This document shows, piece after piece, positions 7,417-15,665 of a DNA stretch of 35,491 nucleotides. The notes under the pieces are model-generated. The model was not told the DNA's origin. It did not search any database and saw nothing but the letters and a program-made list of their open reading frames with translations. A program made the position numbers and the translations under genes. The stretch spans positions 1 to 35,491 of the forward strand of contig DATLHO010000011.1 in NCBI GenBank assembly GCA_035539855.1. Reading direction: 5' to 3'. The stretch's first letter is position 1. The number at the start of each line of letters is the position of its first letter. This DNA is from DATLHO01 sp035539855. GTDB taxonomy: Bacteria; Bacteroidota; Ignavibacteria; OLB7.

Positions 7417-8284
7417 GTGTTGATCTGACGTTCGTTGTGATCACGGTTGCATCGTCGCCGTCGCCCTCGTCGCCGCCGCGACGCCGGCGCCGCTCGTAGC
7501 GGGAGATCACGACCTCAAAGGCCTTGATGAGCTCCAGGCGCAGCGAGTCGAGCGACTGGTTGTAGTAGAGGTTGCCGCCGTAGGCATAGCTCACGTTGCC
7601 CGTCTCCTCGCTCACGATGATGACGAACACGTCGGCCTGCTCGCTTATGCCGAGACCGGCGCGGTGCCGGGTGCCGAGCCGGACGTCGGCATTGAGCATC
7701 ACCGGGCTCAGCGGCAGCACGACGCGGGCGAAGCGCACCTGCTCTCCACTGACGACCACGGCGCCGTCGTGCAGCGGCGACTTCGGGTTGAAGATCGAGA
7801 CGATCATGTCGCTCGACAGGCGCGCGTCGATCGGCACTCCGGTGTCGACGGTCAGCGAGATGTCGGTGCTGCGGGTGACGACGATGAGCCCGCCCCAGCG
7901 CCGCAGCGCGAGCTCCTCGGTCGCCTCGACGAGCTCCTCGATGGTGCGATTGACGTCGTAGCGCTCGAAGCGGCGAAACAGTCCGCGGCGGCCGAGCATC
8001 AGCAGGATGCGTCGCAGCTCGGGCTGGAACAGGATGATCAGCGCGAGCACCCAGATGTCGCTGACGGTGCGCAGGACGGTGCTCAGCAGCTTCATGCCGA
8101 GCGTCTCGCTGACGATGCTGACGCTGACGATCACGATCAGGCCGATGAAGATCTGCGCCGCGATCGTGCCGCGCATCACCGAGTAGACCCAGTACAGCAC
8201 CGTAGCGACGACGACGATGTCGATCACGTCGATGAGGGTGACGACGAGGAAGCCGACGCGGAAGAGCTCGATCGACAGGTTCAT
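7409..8284 (-). CDS. cdaA: Diadenylate cyclase, CdaA type (c-di-AMP synthase)
   Basis: 291 residues. Three N-terminal membrane helices span about residues 10-95, followed by FQPELRRILLMLGR, the typical linker into the DAC (DisA_N) domain. The domain shows FNPKSPLHDGAVVV (the DGA motif) and LGTRHRAGLGISEQADVFVI (the GTRHRA motif), the signature of diadenylate cyclases. The enzyme condenses two ATP into cyclic di-AMP, which controls potassium and osmolyte transport and wall homeostasis in many bacteria. The C-terminus is a basic-then-acidic tail (YERRRRRGGDEGDGDD). No CdaR regulator or c-di-AMP phosphodiesterase is adjacent. It is the first gene of the overlapping cdaA-pcm-miaA unit and lies 53 bp after phoH. 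Confidence 0.94.
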   Translation of the reverse strand: MNLSIELFRVGFLVVTLIDVIDIVVVATVLYWVYSVMRGTIAAQIFIGLIVIVSVSIVSETLGMKLLSTVLRTVSDIWVLALIILFQPELRRILLMLGRRGLFRRFERYDVNRTIEELVEATEELALRRWGGLIVVTRSTDISLTVDTGVPIDARLSSDMIVSIFNPKSPLHDGAVVVSGEQVRFARVVLPLSPVMLNADVRLGTRHRAGLGISEQADVFVIIVSEETGNVSYAYGGNLYYNQSLDSLRLELIKAFEVVISRYERRRRRGGDEGDGDDATVITTNVRSTRV

Positions 8285-8337
8285 GCGCAGTGAGGATACG
8301 GACGGGCGGCAGCAAGGCGGCCGACGCCGCCGGCGGG

Positions 8338-9306
8338 CTAGACCCCGCCGGTGACGCCGTGATCTTCGTAGGCCTTGAGGATATCCTTGACGAGACGGTG
8401 ACGCACGACGTCGCCCTTCTCGAAATAGACGAAGCCGATGCCGTCGATGCCGCGCAGGATCTGCTCGGCCTGCAGAAGTCCGCTCTCGACGTTCTTCGGC
8501 AGGTCGATCTGCGTGAGGTCGCCGGTGACGATCGCGCGACTGTTCGCGCCGAGGCGCGTCAGGAACATCTTCATCTGCATCGTCGTCGCGTTCTGCGCCT
8601 CGTCGAGGATCACGAACGCGTTGTTGAGCGTCCGTCCGCGCATGTACGCCAGCGGCACCACCTCGATCCCCCGCCGCTCCATCATCCCCTTGAGTTTGTC
8701 GGCGGGGATCATGTCGTCGAGCGCGTCGTAGAGCGGGCGCAGGTATGGATCGATCTTCGCGGTCAGGTCGCCCGGCAGAAAGCCGAGACTCTCCCCCGCC
8801 TCGACCGCCGGACGCGCGAGCACGAGCTTGCTGACCTCCCGGTTGCGGAACGCGGCGACGGCCATCGCGACCGCGAGATAGGTCTTGCCGGTGCCGGCCG
8901 GGCCGATCGAGAAGACGATGTCGTTCTCGCGAACCTTGCGGTAGTACTCCTTCTGCTTGTCGTTGCGCGCCTTGACGACGGTCTCCTTGCCGACGAGGAT
9001 GATCTCGTCGAGGTCCTGTCCCTGGAGCTGCTGTTCGGCGCGGCCGCCACTGACGAGGTCGATGATCATCGAGACGTCGTTCGGCAGCAGCGATCCGTTG
9101 CGCTGCACCATGTAGACCATCTCGTTGATGACCTTCTCGATGATCGTCGTCTCGGCAGGCTCGCCGCGCAGCACGACCGCGTCGCCGCGGACGGCGATGG
9201 TCGCATCGAAGCGGCTCTCGAGGACATTGAGGTTGGCGTCGTTGAAGCCGAGGAACGCGAGCAGGTCGATTCCGTTCAGCTTGATCTTCTTCTCGACTAT
9301 CTCCAT
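8338..9306 (-). CDS. PhoH-family ATPase (PhoH-like protein)
   Basis: 322 residues from the ATG at 9306 (MEIVEKKIKLNGIDLLAFLG); the frame runs on upstream, but the extra residues would cross the terminator hairpin. An N-terminal KH-like or helical region of about 110 residues precedes the P-loop NTPase domain. Walker A is SIGPAGTGKTYLAVAMAVAA, Walker B is AFVILDEAQNATTMQMKMFL, and TGDLTQIDLP follows, all hallmark PhoH sequences. It is a cytosolic ATPase thought to act on RNA, often next to ybeY in other genomes. No ybeY is seen here; cdaA follows instead. Confidence 0.93.
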   Translation of the reverse strand: MEIVEKKIKLNGIDLLAFLGFNDANLNVLESRFDATIAVRGDAVVLRGEPAETTIIEKVINEMVYMVQRNGSLLPNDVSMIIDLVSGGRAEQQLQGQDLDEIILVGKETVVKARNDKQKEYYRKVRENDIVFSIGPAGTGKTYLAVAMAVAAFRNREVSKLVLARPAVEAGESLGFLPGDLTAKIDPYLRPLYDALDDMIPADKLKGMMERRGIEVVPLAYMRGRTLNNAFVILDEAQNATTMQMKMFLTRLGANSRAIVTGDLTQIDLPKNVESGLLQAEQILRGIDGIGFVYFEKGDVVRHRLVKDILKAYEDHGVTGGV

Positions 9307-9358
9307 TGGGTCAAGATACGCAAGTGCGTGCGCCCTCGATGCCGGGGCGCTCATATGA

Positions 9359-9393
9359 CGAGGCCCACCGGAAGACGCTTCCAGTGGGCCTCG
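9359..9393 (-). terminator. Hairpin terminator downstream of the LysM protein gene
   Basis: A 16-bp stem (9359-9374 with 9378-9393) with a three-base loop. The only non-Watson-Crick position is a G-U pair when read on the minus strand but a C-A mismatch on the plus strand, so the structure fits minus-strand RNA. It lies about 70 bp past the stop at 9463 and before phoH. The trailing U-tract is weak. Confidence 0.7.
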
Positions 9394-9462
9394 GTACAAT
9401 TGCCGGGCCGAAGGCCGGGCGGGCGCTCGAGAGCGACCGCGGCCGGACTCTGCAGTCAGCGA

Positions 9463-10263
9463 TCAGTTGCCGCTGCCTGCCTCCTGCTGCTCGACCGACT
9501 CGCTGCGACGCACTGCCGTGCGGCGGGCGGCCGACTTGCGGCGATAGTACAGGCGCTCGGCGCGCAGCTCCTCATCGGTTTTCGCACCGGCCGGCGGAAT
9601 CGTGAGGACCTGTCCCGGGAAGATGAGATCGGGGTTGCGGATCTGCTCGTTGTTCGCGAGCCAGATCTTCGGCCACATCAGCGGATCACCATAGGTCTGC
9701 TCCTTGCCGGCGATGTTCCAGAGGCAGTCGCGATCCTCGGCCCAGGTGCCGACGGTGTAGCTGCCGGAGGAGCCGGTGCGGCGCAGGCCGCGGATCTTCT
9801 GCGCGATGTCGATGATCTTGTTATAGAACTCCGGCAGCAGCGCGATCTTCTCGCGGCGCATGCCGTTGAGCGTCATCTCGAGCGAATCGATCTCGCGGCG
9901 CAGCGGCACGAGCTCTGCATCGCCCATGCGCGACATCTCGGTCACGCGCGCGTCGAGACGTCCGAGGCGCTCGCGGAACGAGTTGACATCAGCCTCGGTG
10001 GCGCCGACCAGCGTCCAGAGCGCGGTGTTGCACTCGCGGATGCTCGCGCTGATGCGCGTCATGTCGGCGTTCATCGTGTTCATCTCGGCGTTGAGGGCAT
10101 CGAGCCGCGTCTGCAGCGCGTTGACCTTGTTCCTCCACTCGGTGATGCGGATCGCGGCCTCCTCTGCGGTGAGCTCCGCGTCCGGCTTGTTCGGATCGAC
10201 GACGGTCTGTGCCAGCACCGGGGTCGCCATCAGTATGAAGGCGGCGATGAGGTATTTCTTCAT
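9463..10263 (-). CDS. Secreted coiled-coil protein with LysM-type domain
   Basis: 266 residues from the ATG at 10263. A signal peptide (MKKYLIAAFILMATPVLA, cleaved before Gln19) leads into about 130 residues of heptad-like helix, beginning at VNALQTRLDALNAEMNTM. A LysM-like domain occupies about 170-224 (CLWNIAGKEQTYGDPLMWPK, then IFPGQVLTIPP), which in this family binds peptidoglycan or other glycans. A basic tail of about 40 residues follows. The protein probably lies in the periplasm against the cell wall. The coiled-coil lipoprotein gene is 46 bp upstream, so the two are likely co-transcribed and may work together in the envelope. Confidence 0.88.
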   Translation of the reverse strand: MKKYLIAAFILMATPVLAQTVVDPNKPDAELTAEEAAIRITEWRNKVNALQTRLDALNAEMNTMNADMTRISASIRECNTALWTLVGATEADVNSFRERLGRLDARVTEMSRMGDAELVPLRREIDSLEMTLNGMRREKIALLPEFYNKIIDIAQKIRGLRRTGSSGSYTVGTWAEDRDCLWNIAGKEQTYGDPLMWPKIWLANNEQIRNPDLIFPGQVLTIPPAGAKTDEELRAERLYYRRKSAARRTAVRRSESVEQQEAGSGN

Positions 10264-10309
10264 GGATGAATCTCGTGGGTATGTCTGAAGCGTTGTTGGT
10301 CTCGGTCGA

Positions 10310-10630
10310 TCAGCGGCGCGGCGTCGTCGTGGTCGTCGGCGGGGTGTCCTTCCAGTCGGGCCACACGTCGGGCCACGTGGCGAGCTTCCCCTCGATGAAC
10401 TGACGCTGCGAATTGCACTGGTCGAGCTCGCTTCGGCGGGCATTGACCTCGCTCTGCAGGCGGCTCTTCTCGGCCTCCTTCGCGCTGAGCTGCTGATTCA
10501 GCGTGACCTCCTGCTGCCTCAGATTCTGCAGCTCCGTCAGCTGCTCCTGCGAGATCTTGCTCGCGCAGCCAACCATCGCCATGCTTGCCGCCGCGACGGC
10601 AACAAGGCTGAGCTGATGAATTCGCTTCAT
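10310..10630 (-). CDS. Small coiled-coil lipoprotein
   Basis: 106 residues. The ATG at 10630 has a good GGAGGA site upstream. The N-terminus is a lipoprotein signal (MKRIHQLSLVAVAAASMAMV, then GC, with the lipidated Cys at 22). After the Cys comes a helical coiled coil with heptad spacing (about residues 28-75), then a Trp/Asp/Pro-rich segment and a Thr-run tail. It recalls Lpp-like or OprI-like envelope lipoproteins in size and shape, but I cannot assign it to a family. It is probably co-transcribed with the LysM protein. Confidence 0.82.
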   Translation of the reverse strand: MKRIHQLSLVAVAAASMAMVGCASKISQEQLTELQNLRQQEVTLNQQLSAKEAEKSRLQSEVNARRSELDQCNSQRQFIEGKLATWPDVWPDWKDTPPTTTTTPRR

Positions 10631-10773
10631 GTAACGATCCTCCGTCGATGAATGGGAAACGCTGTCCTGGAGTTTGTCGGTGATCGGTCGCACGGTCATC
10701 GACGCGACGGCGCGCCGTGTGGGTGCGGCGCCGCGAAGCGCAACCGGGCGTGAATGCCGGGGGCGTATCGCGG

Positions 10774-10802
10774 CGAAAATACCAAAATCCGCCATCCGGC
10801 AA
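10774..10802 (-). promoter_or_regulatory. Candidate promoter for the coiled-coil lipoprotein/LysM pair (TTG-N18-TATTTTCG)
   Basis: On the minus strand TTG (10800-10802) is followed after 18 bases by TATTTTCG (10774-10781). The implied leader to the ATG is about 135 bases. The spacing is one or two bases short of the other examples in the window. Confidence 0.45.
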
Positions 10803-10851
10803 GCTGTGGTTGGTCATTGGAACGAGATTCGCTGTGCAAACGTTAGTGTAC

Positions 10852-10900
10852 CAACGACAACGGCACCGTCGCGATGATCGCGGCGGTGCCGTTGTCGTTG
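10852..10900 (-). terminator. 22-bp-stem hairpin ending the efflux operon
   Basis: The arms 10852-10873 and 10879-10900 pair over 22 bp, with one G-U pair and a five-base loop. It lies 30 bp past the stop of the last permease gene. There is no clear U-run on either strand, so it may act as an RNA 3' end stabiliser as well as, or instead of, an intrinsic terminator. The surrounding 299-bp gap (10631-10929) holds no gene that I can see. Confidence 0.75.
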
Positions 10901-10929
10901 ATGTTGCCTTCGCGGACCTATCCGCGGAC

Positions 10930-12156
10930 CTATTCGTAGCGCAGCGCCTCGATGGGATCGAGCTTCGCCGCGCGCCACGCCGGGTAGATGCCGAACACGA
11001 GACCGATCAGCAGGCACAGCCCCACCGAGATCGCGATCGTCGTCCACGGAAGCGACGCGGAGGAGCCCATGACGGCGCTCATCGCGATGCCGCCGAGCAC
11101 GCCGAGTCCAATGCCGATGAGCGCGCCGAGCTGACAGAGCGTGACCGCCTCGATCATGAACTGCGTGAGGATGTTCGCGCGCGTCGCACCGATCGCCTTG
11201 CGGATGCCGATCTCGCGCGTGCGCTCCTTGACCGAGACGAGCATGATGTTCATGATGCCGATCCCCGCGGCGAACAGCGCGATGCCGCCACAGACCAGTC
11301 CGAACCACCGCACGTACTTCGTCAGCGCGCCGAAGCTGTCGCCGATCGATTCGTTGCTCTCGATCTCGAAGTCGTTCGGCTCGCTGAAGTCGACGCGTCG
11401 GATCACCCGCATCAGCCCGGTCGCCTGATCCATCACCGCCGGCACGTCCTCGACGGTCGGCGTGCGGACCATGATCATCAGCGATGTGCCGCGCTCGTCG
11501 AAGAAGTACTTCGCGGCGCTGGTGATCGGGATGGCCACGATGTTGTCCTGGCTCTGGCCGAACGAGGCTCCCTTCGGTTCCATCACCCCGATGACCAGAT
11601 AGCGATGGTCGCGAATCGCGATCGTGCGCCCGACGGGATTGACCTGGCGGAAGAGCTCGTCGGCGACATCGGCGCCGAGGACGACGACGTCGCTGCCGAG
11701 CTGCACGTCCTGCGGATCGATCGAGCGGCCGGCGGCGATATCGTAGGTGAAGTTCGGCACGAACGTCTCGTCGGTGCCGTAGATCGTCACGTCGGGATCG
11801 GTCTTCTCGCTGCCCGCGCGCAGCACGACGCCGCTGGTGAAGTTCGTCAGGCCGACGTCGGTCGCGCCGGTCAGCCGCTCCTTGAGCATCAGTCCCTGGC
11901 GCAGCGAGATGGGCTGGCGGTTGCGCCAGCGGCGCGGGTCGCCGAAGTCCATCATCGGGTCGCGCTGGATGTAGAACGTGTTGCGGCCGAGCGATTCGAG
12001 CTGGTCGTCGAGCGTCGAGTCGAGCGCCGACACCGCGGCGCCGACGCCGACGATCGCGAAGACGCCGATCGAGATCGACAGCAGCGTCAGCCCAGCCCGC
12101 AGCTTGTTGGTGCGGATCGAGCCGAGTGCGATGCGAACCGATTCGCCGATGTTCAT
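10930..12156 (-). CDS. MacB-type ABC transporter permease (second of two)
   Basis: 408 residues from the ATG at 12156 (MNIGESVRIALGSIRTNKLR); the longer open frame upstream is shadow sequence over the preceding gene. An N-terminal helix (GLTLLSISIGVFAIVGVGAA) is followed by a large periplasmic MacB_PCD domain and a C-terminal FtsX-type domain with three helices. The conserved segment IGIMNIMLVSVKERTREIGI ends in RKAIGATRANI, a motif typical of MacB/LolC/FtsX permeases. It ends in DPIEALRYE, as these permeases usually do. It has no ATPase domain of its own and should pair with the separate ATPase at 13429-14202. It lies 23 bp after a paralogous permease, so a heterodimer is likely. Confidence 0.93.
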   Translation of the reverse strand: MNIGESVRIALGSIRTNKLRAGLTLLSISIGVFAIVGVGAAVSALDSTLDDQLESLGRNTFYIQRDPMMDFGDPRRWRNRQPISLRQGLMLKERLTGATDVGLTNFTSGVVLRAGSEKTDPDVTIYGTDETFVPNFTYDIAAGRSIDPQDVQLGSDVVVLGADVADELFRQVNPVGRTIAIRDHRYLVIGVMEPKGASFGQSQDNIVAIPITSAAKYFFDERGTSLMIMVRTPTVEDVPAVMDQATGLMRVIRRVDFSEPNDFEIESNESIGDSFGALTKYVRWFGLVCGGIALFAAGIGIMNIMLVSVKERTREIGIRKAIGATRANILTQFMIEAVTLCQLGALIGIGLGVLGGIAMSAVMGSSASLPWTTIAISVGLCLLIGLVFGIYPAWRAAKLDPIEALRYE

Positions 12157-12179
12157 GTCGTTGGTCTTCGCGAGCGTGA

Positions 12180-13409
12180 TTAGTCGGCGCGGAGCGCCTC
12201 GACCGGATCGAGCCGGGCGGCGCGGAATGCCGGGATGATGCCGGCGAGAATGCCGACGAGGATCGAGCCGATCGTCGCGCGCAGCATGTACGACGCCGGC
12301 ACGGTCGGTGCGAGGAACTCGACGTCGGCCAGGCTCGCGCCCAGATACGCGAGGGCCGAGGTAAGACCGTAGCCGATGATCGCGCCACCGAGACACAGCA
12401 ACACCGCCTCGATGAGGAACTGCGTCAGGATGCTGCGGCGCGTCGCCCCGACCGCCTTGCGGATGCCGATCTCCTTCGTCCGCTCCGTCACCGAGACGAA
12501 CATGATGTTCATGATCCCGATCGCGCCGACGATGAACGACAGCCCGCTGAGAATGAACCCGACGGCGGCGACCGCGACCCGCAGCGTCTCGGCCTGGTCG
12601 CGGATCGCGTCCTGCGTGTTGACCGCGAAGTCGTCCTTCACGCCCGGATCGAGCGAGCGCACCTGGCGCATGACGCCGATCGTCTCGTAGCGCACGTTCT
12701 CGATCTCGTCGCGACTGCCCGCCTTCACGTTGATCGTCACCCTGCCCCGACCGCCATACTGGCTGAAGTGCCGCTTGATCGGGACGATCACCTGCTTGTC
12801 GACGAAGTCCGCCATCATCGTCCCGCGCTTCGGCATCGTCCCGATGATCGTGTACGGGATGCCGTCGACGCGGATCGTGCGGCCGAGCGCGTTGCCGTTG
12901 GGGAAGAGATTCTCGGTGATGTGCCAGCCGACGATGGCCAGGTGCGCGCCATTGACGTCCTCGGTCTCGTTGAAGAAGCGTCCCTCCTTCACGTTGCCGC
13001 CGATCGTCTCGATGTACTCGTGGGTGGTGCCGAAGACGGTCATCCCGCGCAGCCGCAGGTCAGCATGGCGCAGCTCGACGTTGCGCTTGCTCGCGGTCGG
13101 AATGACGAACTCGGCGGTACGGATCCGGTCGCGCGCGCGCAGGTACTGCGAGTAGGTGATGTCCTTGCGGTTGCGCTGCTCCATCCAGTTGCCGCCGCCT
13201 CCCCAGTCGAACTTGTCGACGTAGAGAACGTCGTCGCCCATGATGGAGAGCGTGTCCTCGAGCGCTCCGTCGAGACCTCCGAGCGCCCACGCCATCAGCA
13301 GCACGAACGTCACGCCGATGACGACGCCGAGCGTCGTCAGCGACGCGCGCATCACGTTCGATGCGAGCGCGGCGAGCGCCATCCTCAGGCTTTCGAAGAG
13401 TTCGTTCAC
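12180..13409 (-). CDS. MacB-type ABC transporter permease (first of two)
   Basis: 409 residues. An N-terminal helix (ASLTTLGVVIGVTFVLLMAW), a periplasmic MacB_PCD domain of about 220 residues and a C-terminal FtsX domain can be followed. The signature IGIMNIMFVSVTERTKEIGI ends in RKAVGATRRSI, and the protein ends DPVEALRAD. The GNWMEQRNRKDITYSQYLRA segment in the periplasmic region is specific to this copy. It begins 19 bp after the ATPase gene and ends 23 bp before the second permease. In MacB-type systems the permease moves no substrate through the membrane itself but drives periplasmic substrates out through the adaptor and TolC. Confidence 0.93.
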   Translation of the reverse strand: MNELFESLRMALAALASNVMRASLTTLGVVIGVTFVLLMAWALGGLDGALEDTLSIMGDDVLYVDKFDWGGGGNWMEQRNRKDITYSQYLRARDRIRTAEFVIPTASKRNVELRHADLRLRGMTVFGTTHEYIETIGGNVKEGRFFNETEDVNGAHLAIVGWHITENLFPNGNALGRTIRVDGIPYTIIGTMPKRGTMMADFVDKQVIVPIKRHFSQYGGRGRVTINVKAGSRDEIENVRYETIGVMRQVRSLDPGVKDDFAVNTQDAIRDQAETLRVAVAAVGFILSGLSFIVGAIGIMNIMFVSVTERTKEIGIRKAVGATRRSILTQFLIEAVLLCLGGAIIGYGLTSALAYLGASLADVEFLAPTVPASYMLRATIGSILVGILAGIIPAFRAARLDPVEALRAD

Positions 13410-13428
13410 GGCGTCGGCCTGCGGCCGC

Positions 13429-14202
13429 TCAGGCGTTGGTTGTGTGGGCCGAGCGCGTCGACATGCGTCTCGGGTTCGGACCGTCGGATTCGATGATGCC
13501 GTCGCGCACGCGGATCACGCGCGCCGCGTGCATCGCGACATCCTCCTCGTGCGTCACGAGAATGATCGTGTTGCCCTGGCGCCAGAGCTCCTCGAACAGA
13601 TCCATGATCTCCACGCCGGTCTTCGAATCGAGGTTGCCCGTCGGCTCGTCGGCGAGGATGATCGAGGGATTCGTCACCAGTGCGCGCGCGATCGCGACAC
13701 GCTGGCGTTGACCGCCGGAGAGCTCGTTCGGCTTGTGCGTCATGCGATCGCCCAGCCCCACGCTCTCGAGCGCTGCGCGGGCGCGCTCGCGCCGCTCGCC
13801 AGTCGACGTGCCCGAGTAGATCAGCGGCAGCTCGACGTTGTGAAGCGCGTCGCTGCGCGGCAGGAGATTGAACGTCTGGAAGACGAAGCCGATCTGCCGG
13901 TTGCGGATGCGCGCCAGGTCGTTGTCGTCCATCTCCGAGACGAGCTCCCCTTCGAAGTAGTAGTCCCCGTCGCTCGGCGTGTCCAGGCAGCCGATCATGT
14001 TCATCAGCGTCGACTTGCCGGAGCCTGACGGTCCCATGATCGCGACGTACTCGTTGCGCCGGATCGTAAGCGAGACGCCGCGAAGCGCGAAGATGGTTTC
14101 GCTTCCCATCTCGTAGAGTCGTCGGATGTTCCGAAGCTCGATGACCGGCGCGGTCGTCGCGGCGACGCCGTTGCGTGGGACCTCTTCGTTCGAGCTCGTC
14201 AT
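13429..14202 (-). CDS. ABC transporter ATP-binding protein, MacB/LolD type
   Basis: 257 residues. Walker A GPSGSGKS is at about residues 57-64, the Q-loop is FVFQTFNLLPR, the signature is LSGGQRQRVAIARAL, Walker B is IILADEPTGNLDSKTG and the H-loop is ILVTHEEDVAMHAARVI. The DEPTGNLDS version is typical of the LolD/MacB/FtsE class, which partners with FtsX-type permeases. The N-terminal 18 residues are an unconserved extension. The start codon overlaps the stop of the adaptor gene (ATGA), so the two are translationally coupled. It supplies energy for the two downstream permeases. Confidence 0.95.
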   Translation of the reverse strand: MTSSNEEVPRNGVAATTAPVIELRNIRRLYEMGSETIFALRGVSLTIRRNEYVAIMGPSGSGKSTLMNMIGCLDTPSDGDYYFEGELVSEMDDNDLARIRNRQIGFVFQTFNLLPRSDALHNVELPLIYSGTSTGERRERARAALESVGLGDRMTHKPNELSGGQRQRVAIARALVTNPSIILADEPTGNLDSKTGVEIMDLFEELWRQGNTIILVTHEEDVAMHAARVIRVRDGIIESDGPNPRRMSTRSAHTTNA

Positions 14203-15602
14203 TTCGCCTCCTTCGCCTTCTTCCCCTTCGCGCGGTCCTTCGCCGCGAGCACGACCTTCGAGCCGTTCTCGAGATCCTTCGAGACCGCCTTGTAGCTGCC
14301 GGAGACGATCTTCTCGCCCGGCTTGACGCCGGTGACCTCGATGTACTGATCGTCGCGGATGCCGGTCTTCACCGTGCGCGCGATGACAGTGTCACCGCTG
14401 AGCACGAACACGATCGGCACCGGCTTGTCGTCGCGCGTCTCGCGGTCGAGGTTGACGTTCGTCGCGGCATCGTCGTCGGCCTCGGCCTCCTTCGCCTCGT
14501 CGCTGAGCGTGTCCTTCGGATCGCGCGCGGTGACCGACTGGATCGGCACGGCCAGCGCGCGCTCGGTGCGGGCGGTCTGGATCGTCGCGGTTGCGGTCAT
14601 CCCGGGCCGGAAGCGGTTGTCGGCGTTCGTCACGTGCAGACGCACCTGGAAGTTCGTGATCTGCTCCTGCTGCAGGCCGGAGTTGGTCGTCTTCGGCGAG
14701 TTGGCGATCGCACTGACGACGGCCGTGTACTTCTTGTCCGGGATCGCGTCGAGCTCGATCTCGGCGCGGTCGCCGAGCTTGACCTGCACGACGTCGGTTT
14801 CCGAGACGTCGACGACGGCCTCGATCACCGACAGGTCGGCAATCGTCATGATCTCGGTGCCCGTCATCTGGATCGCGCCGACCACCTTCTCGCCGAGCTT
14901 CGAGTTGAGCTTGGTCACGACGCCGGACATCGGGGCGACGATCGTCGTCTTGGCGACCGCGTCCTGCATCTGGCGCAGGTTGGCGCGCGCCTGCTGCGTG
15001 CCGAAGCGCGCGGCGTCGAGCTCCGCGCGGGCGACGCGCACCTGGGTCTCGGAGGCATCCATCTCCTGGGCGGTCGAGAGCTTCTTCTCGGCAAGCTGCT
15101 TCAGACGACCGAGGTCGGCCTCGGCGCGCATGAGGTTCGCGCTCGCCTGGGCCTCGCGGGCCTGTGACGCGCTGATGCCGGCGCGCGCCTGGTCGAGCTG
15201 CGCGTTCATCGATTCGGGATTGATGCGCACGAGCACCTCGCCCTGGGAGACGACGTCGCCTTCCTTGACGGCGAGGAAGACGATCTCGCCGGAAACCTCC
15301 GAGGAGATCTTCAACTGCGTCTGTGGCTCGATGACGCCGGTGGCCGTGACCGTCTGCACGATCGGTCGGTAGCTGGCCGCGGTGACCTCGACCGTGATCC
15401 CCTCCTCCTTCTGCGAGCCCAAGATCGACGCGACGATCGCGCCGACGAGCACCACGAGGATGATCGCGACGATGAGTCCGCGGCGGCGCTTCTTCGCCTT
15501 CTTCTTCTTCACGGGCATCGGCGCCGGCGGCGTCGGCGGGACGGGGACCGGACCGGCCGCTGGTGCGGTCTGCGGGGTGTTCGGAGTGACGGGCTCGACC
15601 AT
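14199..15602 (-). CDS. Periplasmic adaptor (membrane fusion) protein, MacA/HlyD type
   Basis: 467 residues. A Pro-rich N-terminus and a basic KKKKAKKRRR segment precede one membrane helix (GLIVAIILVVLVGAIVASIL). A barrel-sandwich half follows (VTATGVIEPQTQLKISSEVS, then VKEGDVVSQGEVLVRINPES). A long helical hairpin (about residues 130-230) leads into the second half (APMSGVVTKLNSKLGEKVVG), then beta-barrel and membrane-proximal domains. The tail is Lys-rich. The adaptor links the inner-membrane MacB-like complex to TolC. It lies 63 bp after the TolC-like gene and overlaps the ATPase gene by four bases. Confidence 0.94.
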   Translation of the reverse strand: MVEPVTPNTPQTAPAAGPVPVPPTPPAPMPVKKKKAKKRRRGLIVAIILVVLVGAIVASILGSQKEEGITVEVTAASYRPIVQTVTATGVIEPQTQLKISSEVSGEIVFLAVKEGDVVSQGEVLVRINPESMNAQLDQARAGISASQAREAQASANLMRAEADLGRLKQLAEKKLSTAQEMDASETQVRVARAELDAARFGTQQARANLRQMQDAVAKTTIVAPMSGVVTKLNSKLGEKVVGAIQMTGTEIMTIADLSVIEAVVDVSETDVVQVKLGDRAEIELDAIPDKKYTAVVSAIANSPKTTNSGLQQEQITNFQVRLHVTNADNRFRPGMTATATIQTARTERALAVPIQSVTARDPKDTLSDEAKEAEADDDAATNVNLDRETRDDKPVPIVFVLSGDTVIARTVKTGIRDDQYIEVTGVKPGEKIVSGSYKAVSKDLENGSKVVLAAKDRAKGKKAKEAK

Positions 15603-15665
15603 GACGGTATGCTTGCGTGCGTTCGTGAACGGCTGTGTTGGAGAGCGACGCGCTCGCGGCGTGGG

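Noticed and set aside
9311..9318. TATCTTGA box just upstream of the phoH ATG (minus strand)
   Set aside because: It ends only four bases before the ATG and has no TTG at the right distance. A leaderless transcript is possible but unsupported.
8290..10269. A 659-codon open frame on the plus strand
   Set aside because: It runs opposite phoH and the LysM gene, is Arg/Asp/His-rich with no family motif, and is the usual shadow of GC-rich coding sequence.
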